The notes beneath the pieces were generated by a model, which saw nothing but the letters and a program-made list of their open reading frames with translations, was not told where the DNA came from and made no database searches. Shown here piece after piece: positions 34,154 to 44,000 of a DNA stretch of 64,000 bases; within the stretch, counting starts at the first letter, position 1; each line of letters begins with the position of its first letter. The stretch is from positions 49,159,013 to 49,223,012 of the forward strand of contig NW_023601754.1 of the NCBI RefSeq assembly GCF_014898055.3, read 5' to 3'. The stretch is from Talpa occidentalis (lineage: Eukaryota; Chordata; Mammalia; Eulipotyphla; Talpidae). The position numbers were made by a program, and so were the translations under genes.

Positions 34154-34570
34154 GTAAGCCATCCCTGGGCCTTTTCCTCCTCGGCTTCCCTCTCGCCCCC
34201 CCCCCCCCTTTGCTCCCTTGGGCGCTTTGCCACTTGGCTTTTGGGACCGGAAATGCCTCCCGAGTGAGCACCTTTGCACCCCGCCATCGCTCGCCCTGAT
34301 TTACCTCACTCGCTATTCTTCCGAGTGCATTCTCGGCATCTTTTGGGGTGCAGAATCTGTTGACGACCTCATCTGTAGGTAATCCGGCCGTGGGCATGAG
34401 GTTAGCTGTAGCCATGGCAGGAACTTGGCAATTTTATGTCCACCGTTTGGGGGTGAGGTGGGTCTTATCACAGCTTCTGGTTTTGCATTTTCTGTTTTCC
34501 AGGTCTGTTAGCCGCTGACCCTGGGGAGTCTCCAGCCCTTCCGCTGGGAATGGCGCCTCCAGTAGAACCC

Positions 34571-34654
34571 CTCAGCCAGTGGCACTCAAACTGTGGGGGC
34601 ACTTTCTGTGCCAATGAAGAAAGTGCCGCCATTTTTTGAGTGTTACCGGCTGAG
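34571..34654 (+). ncRNA. MIR371: mir-371 precursor
   Basis: A long hairpin: lower stem CTCAGCC/GGCTGAG, then GTGGCACTC/GAGTGTTAC, core precursor about 34579-34646. The 5p arm (34584-34603) begins ACTCAAACTGTGGGGG and equals human miR-371a-5p as remembered over 20 nt. The 3p arm (34621-34643) begins AAGTGCCGCCAT and differs at one position. The AAGTGC seed belongs to the miR-302/372/290 group, expressed in pluripotent cells and early embryo, where it promotes G1/S passage. First of three same-strand hairpins and adjacent to NLRP12, as in human. Confidence 0.95.
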
Positions 34655-34741
34655 AAAGTACCTCCCAAGTGGGCAGAAGAGGACGGCGGCGCGGTTTCGA
34701 CCTCGGGCCTACGCCAGGTTGGCCCAACGAGCCCACAGCCA

Positions 34742-34816
34742 GCCTGTGACACTCCAATGTGGAAGCACTCCCCAAGTTCCCACCGGGAAGTGCTACTACA
34801 TTAGGGTATCACCGGC
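34742..34816 (+). ncRNA. MIR372: mir-372-type precursor
   Basis: Hairpin with GCC-GTGA/TCAC-GGC base and nearly unbroken pairing up to a short loop; core about 34746-34812. The 3p arm from 34787 reads GAAGTGCTACTACAT, so the AAGTGCT seed is kept while the 3' half differs from human miR-372-3p (AAAGTGCTGCGACAT). By position it is the miR-372 counterpart. By arm sequence it also recalls mouse miR-290-cluster members, so one-to-one naming is uncertain. Confidence 0.88.
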
Positions 34817-35132
34817 AGGCCCCTTCCATGGATCCCAAGCCTGGTGCTCAGCCTCTGCGCCGGAGAGTGGGTGCTTAGACCGTAGACCCCACGGGGCCTT
34901 AGCACCTGGCGGTAATACTAGCTTGATATTAAGGGTCTGAAGTGAAGATGGAAGTCAGCTGTATTCACCTGCAGATCAGCTGAGCTTTATTTAGCCTGTT
35001 GCCCTGCTCGGGCACAGACGCCCTCAGGACATGTGGGGGTGCCCTTGCTCCCACGGGCTTGTGCAGTGGTGCCCTATGGTAGTAGGTTGAGCCTACGGGG
35101 GCCTAGAGGAGCAAGTTCCAGCAGCTCATACC

Positions 35133-35199
35133 GTGAGACTGAAAATGGGGGCGCTTGCCGTGGTCTAGGACTGGAAAGTGCTTCCATTTTTAGTGTCAC
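35133..35199 (+). ncRNA. MIR373: mir-373 precursor
   Basis: Hairpin GTGAGACTGAAAATGG.../...CCATTTTTAGTGTCAC, with two clear mismatches (one G-G, one G-A) and several G-U pairs over 27 positions. The 5p arm (35138-35159) reads ACTGAAAATGGGGGCGCTTG, one or two changes from human miR-373-5p. The 3p arm from about 35175 reads AAAGTGCTTCCATTTT. Third and last clear member of the cluster, 0.4 kb after the second. Confidence 0.93.
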
Positions 35200-36061
35200 T
35201 GTTTGAGGAGAGCAGCCTTGGATCCAGCGGGAAAGCCACCGGCCATTTGAGAGTCACCAACCAATGTCTTTCCATCTCCAGCCTCCTCAGCTTTCTAGGT
35301 TGCTGATGCAGCCTAGATGAGGACCTCCCTGGTGGTGCAAGTGTATTCCTTAGCCGCGGTTTGCTTCCTCCCCCTACATGTATGACATTCTGGAATCTAC
35401 AGCACCTAGATTGAGTGGTTTACTGGATGTGGGTTCTTACTGTAGCAAGTCGTAATGCAAAAGTGGGGCTAGATGCTTGAGTTCATGTCAATGCATCATG
35501 GAAAGATAAATGTGAGTAAAATGTGAGCTGAACATCCATTAAAGCTTGTATTAATATTGGTCCGTTTTTTTCCGTAGGCCAACTGAGGTCCATAAAGGTT
35601 TGGGGAGGGGGGAGTGGGCTGGGCCCTGAGCCTTGACTGGCCTTGCCAGCTTGGGTCATCCCCTTAGCTGAGACAGGAAGTTAGGCCATTTACCTGTTAG
35701 GGCTCTGAAGTATATACCTTATTGTCTGTCTCCTCACCCCACACCTGGTGTGACTTAGTGTCCAGGAAAGGCAAATAGCCAACCTCAACTGTCTTACTTG
35801 GAACCATTAAGTTGAAATTGCTTTGTCAAGACTTAAGCAACTTTACATTTGAAAAAGGTCCCTGCTGTGAAGGGAGGGTCTCGCCCTTACCTAGGTCACT
35901 AGACACGTCCAGCCTGTGCTTCTGGTCTGGTTTCAGTTCCAATCTAAAGGCAATTTATAGGTGCAGCAATTAAGTCATTACTCCCCCCGGCTAAACGAAA
36001 ATTGAGGTTAGGAGATGGTTCTTGGTGGGTGGGTTTGAGAGCCCTTCAATGGGATATTTTG
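35200..36061. other. Sequence downstream of mir-373
   Basis: Expected 3' part of the primary transcript. ATTAAA at 35538 is a possible polyadenylation signal. A decayed microRNA-like 3' arm may lie at 35235-35262. Confidence 0.4.
35319..35345 (+). mobile_element. SINE-A head fragment
   Basis: GAGGACCTCCCTGGTGGTGC only, 120 bp after mir-373. Confidence 0.6.
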
Positions 36062-36293
36062 TCTTTTAAAATTAATTCACACAAGAACTGGGATATAGGC
36101 CAGAGGTGGGGTGGGGGTGTGTGAAGGGATTCACCAGAGACAGTGGGGAGCAGAAAAGGCAAATTGAGTGAAATCCACAGCTGGGGGGGAGCAGCAGGTG
36201 AGTCAGGAGTGGTCTGCACCATGTGGGTCAGCTCCCTGGCTGGGGATAGCTTCATAGGCTGCATCCTAACCCCTTGTGCCACCAGGGAGGCTC
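36062..36293 (-). mobile_element. SINE-A, internally deleted
   Basis: About 40 bp missing around the tRNA B box. Confidence 0.88.
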
Positions 36294-36318
36294 CATTTTG
36301 TCTCTTTAAATGGATAGA

Positions 36319-36790
36319 GGGCCTCCCCTGGTGGCCCAGTGGTTAAGCGCTGGGCCGTGAAGCTGCTCGCGGCCTCTACAGCACCAGTTCGATCCCCGGC
36401 CGCCGGTGAGGGTCCCACATAGTGCGACAGACCTCTCCTGCCCACTGCTCCCCTCAGCAGTGTATTTCATCAGTCTGCCTGTTTTTTTTTTTTTTCATAG
36501 AGGCATGTTTTGTTTATACATGCACTGTGTACAGTCAGAAGTGCGGGAGGGAGAGAGAATTCACCAGAGCCAGAGCGGGGAGCAGAGCAGGCAGAAGGAC
36601 CGAAGTACACTGCTGAGGGGAGCAGTGGGCGGTGGGAGAGGTCTGCGCACCATGCGGGACCCTCCTCCGGGGGCCGGGGAGCAGCCGGCGATCAAACCAG
36701 CGCTGCAGAGGCTGCGGGCAGCTTCGCAACCCAGCGCTCAACCGCTGCGCCACCGGGGAGGCCAGTCTGCCTGTTTTAAAAATAAATGGA
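36319..36790 (+). mobile_element. SINE-B-like copy interrupted by another SINE-B
   Basis: Parts 36319-36482 and 36764-36790; duplication AGTCTGCCTGTTTT at the break. Confidence 0.88.
36483..36762 (-). mobile_element. SINE-B inserted in a SINE
   Basis: Extended tail (CATAGAGGCATGTTTTG). Confidence 0.92.
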
Positions 36791-37529
36791 TAATTGAGAC
36801 ATGAACCCCTTTTGTTAGCCCTTGAAGATAACGAGTCTCCAGCTGGCCACCCCTAACTAGCGCACCTAAGTTTACTTAGTGAAAGTCCTGTAGTCCTAAA
36901 CCTGGGGTTCCCTACCTCTTAGGACACCTGAATCTAAGATCAACAGTCCCATACCCAATACATAGCAGTTGGCTCAAATTCTCAGGTATCCTAGGGAATG
37001 TGTAATTCCTTGGTTACCTCGGTGAGGGTCACCCATGGGCGTCTGGTGAGTGGGGGCAGGTAACCTACTTGGGAGGTGCTTGAGTCAGACAAGCATGGGC
37101 TTCTGGAAGTTTGCATTTCTGAAGTCTTCAGAAGTTGAGTTTCCTACACTTTAATGGATTACAGGGACTGTTATCTACAATTCCAACCACTTGAAGTCTT
37201 CAGATGTTTTGTTACAGTTTAAGCATGTTCGTAGCAGTGTTGAGAGCCTGGACAATCATTGGTCTAGTCTCAATTTTTATAAGACTGCTTGGTTTTGTTC
37301 TTGATTTAACCCAAAACATCGATGGCTTCCCACCCACGGAATCCTAAGCCTCTATCCACTGAAATTGAGTCCCCTGTCACTTTGAGTGGGGGAAGGGTGA
37401 GTGGAGTGGAAAGCGACCTCCCTTGAGATCCCAGGTCAAGAATCCCCCGGGCTCTCCTGCCACGTTTTCCATGGCACCCACATTCCCAAAATCAAAGCTC
37501 AAAATCTCATTACAAACTGACTACATAGA
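36791..37529. other. Unassigned sequence between the microRNA cluster and NLRP12
   Basis: No repeat or gene recognised. Confidence 0.4.
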
Positions 37530-37795
37530 GCCTCCCCTGGTGGTGCAGTGGTTGAGCGCTGGCTGCGAATCTGCCCGCAGCCTCTGCAGCACCAGTTAGA
37601 TCTCTGGCCTCCTGTGAGAGTCCCACATGGCATGACAGACCTCTCCTGCCACACCCACTGCTCCCCTCAGCAGTATATTTCGTCCTTCTGCCTGCTCTGC
37701 TCCCCGCTCTGGCTCTGGTGAATTCTCTCACCCTCCCGTGCTTCTGACTGTACCCAGTGCTTGTATAAATAAGTAAATCTTTAAAAAAAAAAAAG
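37530..37795 (+). mobile_element. SINE-B, full length
   Basis: Target duplication AAACTGACTACATAG; lies 150 bp beyond the NLRP12 stop. Confidence 0.93.
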
Positions 37796-37947
37796 AAAAA
37801 GGAAAAAAAAACTGACTACATAGACTCCAAGTAGAAAGGATTTATGCTGCATGAGTTTATCTTGAGTCAATAAAGATCTTGGTCATTATCTTGATTCATG
37901 GGTCCTGGGATGGGCTTGACCTCCAGAGAAGGACCAGCAGATACCAT

Positions 37948-38035
37948 TCAGCAGCCAATGTCTAGGTAAGGTTTGGTCACGCGGAGTTCCGCCAACCTCC
38001 TGTGGGTGGATTTGCTCAGTTCCATTCCAAATAAC
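37948..38035 (-). CDS. NLRP12: NLRP12 exon 10, C-terminus and stop
   Basis: 88 nt of coding sequence after acceptor TTCTCAG|GTTA. Encodes [14 protein letters not shown] then [11 protein letters not shown] and TGA, nearly the human ending. No AATAAA follows soon on this strand. A GATAAA at 37861-37856 is a possible variant polyadenylation signal about 90 bp after the stop. Confidence 0.94.
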
Positions 38036-41000
38036 CTGAGAACAGAGTGGGCAGTAGGATTACAGTCTAGGATTGAGGTTTTCAGTCAACACATCAAATC
38101 TAATTGTTTCCCTAATTCCTTTATTTTTTTGTGGGACCCTCGCTGGCAGGCGGGGAATGAACAGGGGCGCTGCTGAGGCTGCGGGCACCCTCGCAGCCCA
38201 GCGCTCAACCGCTGCGCCACCAGGGAAGGCCCTCCCTAATTCCTTTAATTAGTACTTTACCTGAAACCAAACGCTATGGGAAATAGGCTTATTCTAAATA
38301 ACACAATTTAAGTCCCTAATCAGTGTTAATTCATTTAATCTGTAGTAGCCTTATGAAGAAGCAACTGTTTTCCTAATTTAACAGACGAGGATACTGGGCC
38401 TCCCTGGTGGCGCAAGGGGTTAAGTCTCAGACTATGAAGCTGTCCGCAGCCACTGCAGCATGAGTTCGATCCCTGGCCAGGGAGCTACCCACATGGCACA
38501 GCAGACCTCTCCTGTCTCCCCACTGCTCCCCTCAGCAGTGGATTTCAGTAGATCCGCCTGTTCTGCTCCCCACTCTGTCTCTGGTGAATCCTCTCATGCC
38601 CCACACCTCTGGCATGCACCCCAGCTCTTTAAAAAAAAAAAAACAACAAAACACAAAACAATAGACTGGGATACTGAGGTGCTAAATTGCAAAAGTGTAT
38701 CGCTAAGTGGGTAAGTGATGGAAGTATGAACCAGGCAGAGTTGTTGCAGATCCTCACTAAGGCTGCGATGACCACATACGGGTGAGTAGGGATAGGCGGC
38801 AAATTATCTAAGGTCATGGAGACAGCCAGCAGGGGTTACAGGTATCTCCCGAGAGGTATATGTAGTAAGGTCTCCCGTGTACGCCACATGAATGAAATTT
38901 TAACAAACTTTCTGGATTATTTGTGCAAACAGTGGACCTCAGTTATTGACCCTCACTCCAACTCTGAAACCCGTGTGCTGTCTTCAGATCCTAGGACCAG
39001 GTCTCACCAGAGGACTTGGAGTTTGCAGGCAGGAAGGCTCAGTCTCGTGCACAGCAGCCTGACACCGACATTCCCCAGGGCGTTGTTGGTCAGATAAAGC
39101 TCCTTCAGGGTCTGGTTGACCCCCAGGATGGAAGAAAGATCCTCACAAGCTTTAGCTGTAAGGCCACAGCTATCCAGCCTGTTGAAGCAATATCAGGAGT
39201 CAGGTGATATTCTCAGGGGGCCAGTGTGAGAGAAGGTAGAGTAGAACCAAAGCAGTTTAGGTCAAGGGCAGGGTGGTGATAGAAAGAAAGCACTTAAGAC
39301 TCATTTACAGATGGCCCTCCATCACAGGCCCCTCTCTAAAGGACTCCTGTTGATTTTGCAGCCAAGTATCCATTTCCCCTCCTGGGAGTTCTACCCCAAT
39401 GTCCCATTGAAACCCATTTCAGGGCCTCCCCCGTGGCACAGCGGTTGAGCACTGGGTTGCGAAGCTGCCCACAGCCTCTGCAGCGCGGGTTCGATCCCCG
39501 GCTGCTCCCCGGCCACCAGAGGAGGGTCCCACATGGTGCGCAGACCTCTCCTGCCGCCCGCTGCTCCCCTCAGCAGTGTACTTCGGTCCTTCTGCCTGCT
39601 CTGCTCCCCGCTCTGGCTCTGGTGAATTCTCTCGCCCTCCCGTGCTTCTGACTGTACCCAGTGCTTGTATAAACAAAACAAACAAACAAATAAATAAATA
39701 AAACATGCCTCTATAAAAAAAAAAATTAAAAAAAGAAACCCATTTCAGTCCATCAGGAATTCATGTTGTCCTCGAGCTCTAGAGGGGGATCTAGATCTAA
39801 ACAAAAATGAATAAGTAGGGCCTTCCTGGCAGCGCAGCGGATTGGGCACCATGCTATGAAGCTGTCCACAGCCTCTGCAGTGCGCGTTCGATTCCCGGCC
39901 GGCCAGGGAGAAACAGATGGCACGGCAGACCTCACCTACCTCACCCGCTGCTCCTCTCAGCAGTGCTTTTGGTCTGTCTGCCTGTTTTGCTCCCCACTCT
40001 GTCCCTGGTGAATTCTCTCACCCTCCCGTGCCTCTGACTATACCCCAGTTCTTGTATAAACAAATCTTTTTAAAAAATGAATAAATGTAGAACCCTTGGC
40101 AAGGAGCTTAGCACACAGTTGATTTTCAATAAATGCTACCCATTCTTGTTTTTATTGTAATAGCAGTGAATACAGGAAAGAAAGAAATTGGAGACAAAGC
40201 AAAAAAAACAAAACAGTAAATCATACAGTACCAGTTTATACTGACTTCTGAAAATAAAGTATTTATTGACTTATGTAACTGAAAAACTGCTTCAGGCATG
40301 GCTTGATCTAGGTGTTTGAAATCTCAATCTCCATTATCTTCTATATTTATTGCTGTATTGATTCCATTAACAGTTAAAGTTAGCCTTAACCCTACTTGGG
40401 ACAAAATGCCTGCAGTTCTTCCCAGGTTCAAATTCTGAATGAGGACCTCCCTGGTGGTGCAAGGGGTTTAGTCTCAGTACTATGAAGCTGTCCCCAGCCA
40501 CTGCACCACGAGTTCGATCCCCAGCCAGGAAGCTGACCCACATGGCACAGCAGACCTCTCCTGTCTCCCTGCTGCTCCCCTCAGCAGTATATTTCAGTGG
40601 ATCTGCCTGTTCTGCTCCCCACTCTGTCTCTGGCGAATCCTCTCACCCCCACCCCACCCCGGCACCTCTGGCCCACACCCCAGCTCTTGTATCATAAATA
40701 AATAAAATAAATCTTTTTTAATAAAAGACAAATATTGTATAATTTCTTTCATATATGGTTTATAGAGAAACCAAGTAAATGAATGAACTAAATAAAACGA
40801 AAGTAAACTTTTAGGCTACAAAACCAAAATAGTCATTAAAGAAAGGAGAGAGGAAGAGGACAGAGTAAATTGGGCAAAGATTTTGGCAGACCCCACGCTG
40901 TATGCAGAGATGCTGATTCACCCTGGACTTTACCCTGGAGAGAGACAAAGGGGGAGGAGGAACAGGCAGGAAGGAAGACTATGTGGTGAATTTAATGTAA

Positions 41001-44000
41001 TTTATACACAGTTATTTACAATGATGCACACATGAAACTTGTATAATGTTACAATGCAATATTACTGCAATAAAAAAAGTATATCAGGGCTACTTTGGAT
41101 AAAAAGCTGGGAATCATTTACCCAAGTAAATATCAAGGAAGATGGGATTTTACAGAAAATGGTTAGAGGCAACAACTGAAGGAAACATTCAGCGTCTTAT
41201 GTTTGCATCCGCAAGGAGAATCAACTGTTTGCCCTTTTCTTTCCACCGCTATACTCCTGTAACCGTCACAACGCATGGAGGGATAAAGCCCTGTGCAGAA
41301 AAATAAAAAGGGCAAGAAAATGTCCTGCCCCAGTGACCACCACCAACGACCACTCACCACAGTTTCTGGAGCCTGCAGCCCGGGTGCCGGAGGCCCTCAC
41401 ACAGCCACCACATGCCGGGGTCGCCCAGGTCGTTGAAGCTCAGGTCCATGTCCCGGAGGTGCGGGTTGGCCCGTAGCACAGCACACAGGCCCTCACAGGC
41501 AGCAGCGCCCAGGCGGCAGATGCCCAACCTGCAAAGACAGGGTCGGCTCATCCCTTCCGCACACACCTGGGGAAGGTGTGCCAGGCCCTGCGGTGGGCAG
41601 AGCTCCTGACTCTTCTCACCCTTGAGAGATGAAGAAGGAGAAAGAGCAGCAGGTGGGAAGATGGGCAGAAACCAGAAATCAAAAGGACCAGGAAGGGGCC
41701 TCCCTGGTGGCCCTGGGAGTTAAGTCTCAGCACTATGAAGCTGTTGCCAGCCACTGCAGCACATGAGTTCAATCCCTGGCCAGGAAGTTGACCCCCATGG
41801 TACAACAGACCTCTCCTGTCTCCCCGCTGCACTGCTCCCCTCAGCAGTGGATTTCAGTGGATCCACCTGTGCTGCTTCCCACTCTGTCTCTGGTGAATCC
41901 TCCCATCCCCGCACCTCTGGCCTGCACCCCAGTTCTTGTATGCATAAATAAATAAATCTTTAAAAAAAAGAAAAAGAAAATTAAGTGGATGCCACCTAGC
42001 TATACGTATAAACACAAAGGAGAAACATGGGACATTGCATTAGCAAAGAAATTCTTAGATGAGCCACAAAATACATATCTATATATAGAATCATAGAAAA
42101 GCATCTGGATTTGACCTCAAAACAAAGATTTCCATTGGATGAAAGAATTCACGAGGAGGTTGGCAGATTGCCGACTTGCCCGAAGACATTTCCAAAAGCA
42201 GTTCGTGGAAGATTAACAGTATTGGGGGAGCATCTGCAGATCAACAAGACGAATAAGGAGAACACACTTACAACACCAACACTTCATGAGCAGACCATGC
42301 ACAGAAGGTGGAAACCTAAAGGCTGTTAAACACATGAAGAGACTCTCAGCCTCACTATTGATGAGGAAAATAGAATTTAAGAACATTTTACACCCAACAG
42401 TGTTGTTTTTTTTTTTAAAGATTTATTTATTTATGCATACAAGAGCTGGGGCATAGGCCAGAGGTATGGGGGTGAGAGGACTCACCAGAGACAGAGCGGG
42501 GAGCAGAACAGGCAGACTGACTGAAATACACTGCTGAGGGGAGCAGCGGGGAGACAGGAGAGGTCTGCTGTGCCATGTGGGTAGCTCCCTGGCCGGGGAT
42601 TGAGCTCATACTGCAGTGGCTGCAGATAGCTTGATAGCACTGAGACTTTAACCCCTGCGCCACCAGGGAGGCCCCCATCTCTTGGTCAAGTCTTACACTA
42701 GCCTTTGAAATATAGAGTTGATTAAATGTATACAGACAAATTACAGATTTGAGTAAGCGATGCTGGAAGTATAAGGTCAAACAGGATCATGAAACTGGGA
42801 ACCAGACCCTATCTAGAGGTTGAGGAAGGCATCCTTGGCGAAGATCTTGCATTTGTTCTGATTACAGATAAACAGACGTCATCAGGGTAGCAGGGGCACG
42901 GCTGAGCAGGAGTTAGGAGAAGCAGGCGGGGAGGTGGCCCTAGGGAGTGCAGACGAGGGCATGGACTGTGGGGTTGGATTCTCACCATGGTGAGCACAGC
43001 GGGACTTACCGGAGGGTCTGGAGTTTGCAGTGGGGATGCTTAAGCCCCTCGCACAGCTGCAGCACCCCAGGGTCCCCCAGGTCGTTCAGGCTGAGGTCCA
43101 GCTCCCTCAGGCTCTGGTTCACACTGAGTGTGGAGGCCAGGTCTCCACAGGCAGCGGCGGTCAGGTGGCAGATCTTCAACCTGCAGGAGATGCAATCCAG
43201 CCTCTACTACAGGGGCTTCTCAACAATGACAATGCTGTTATCCTCCCTACCCTTAACCTCAACAGTCATGCTTTTTTTTTTTTTTTTAAGATTTATTTAT
43301 TTACTTCTAGAAGCACTGGGTACAGTCAGAAGCTCGAGAGGGTGAGAGAATTCACCAGAGCCAGAGCGGGGAACAGAACAGGCAGACTGACGAAGTACAC
43401 TGCTGAGGGTAGCAGCGGGCGGCAGGAGAGGTCTGTGCGCCATGTGGGACCCTCGCCCAGCAACCAGGGACCAGGGATCAAACCGGCGCTGCAGAGGCTG
43501 CGGGCAGCTTCGCAACCCAGTGCTCAACCGCTGCGCCACTCGGGAGGCCCAACAGTCATGCATGCATTTTTTAAAAGATTTATTTATGCGTACAAGAGCT
43601 GGGTGTTGGCCAGAGGTGGGGGGTATGAGATGAGAGGATTCACCAGAGACAGAGTGGGGAGCAGAACAGGTGTATCTACTGAAAATACACTGCTGAGGGG
43701 AGCAGCGGGAAGACAGGAGAGGTCTGCTGCGCCCTGTGGGTGCTCCCTGGCTGGCCGGGGATTGAACTCATGCTGCAGTGGCTGGTGACAGCCTGATAGC
43801 ACTATCTTCAACCCTTGCGCCACCAGGGAGGCCCCTCCACTGTTCTACTTTCTGTCTCTATGTATTTGATTATTCTAGTTTCCTCGTGCAAGTGGAGTCA
43901 AATAATCTTTGTCCTTTTGTGGCTTATGTCACTTCACATAATATCCTCCAGGTTTAGCCATATTGGAAGATGTACCTGAATTTCCATTTATAAGGTAGAA

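Noticed and set aside
35070..35100. let-7-like word GGTAGTAGGTTG near mir-373
   Set aside because: The foldback GTAGG/CCTAC has only five pairs; no let-7 partner arm is present.
43030..43788. 252-codon plus-strand frame
   Set aside because: Antisense of NLRP12 exon 7 joined to two SINEs; SINE-derived codons dominate.
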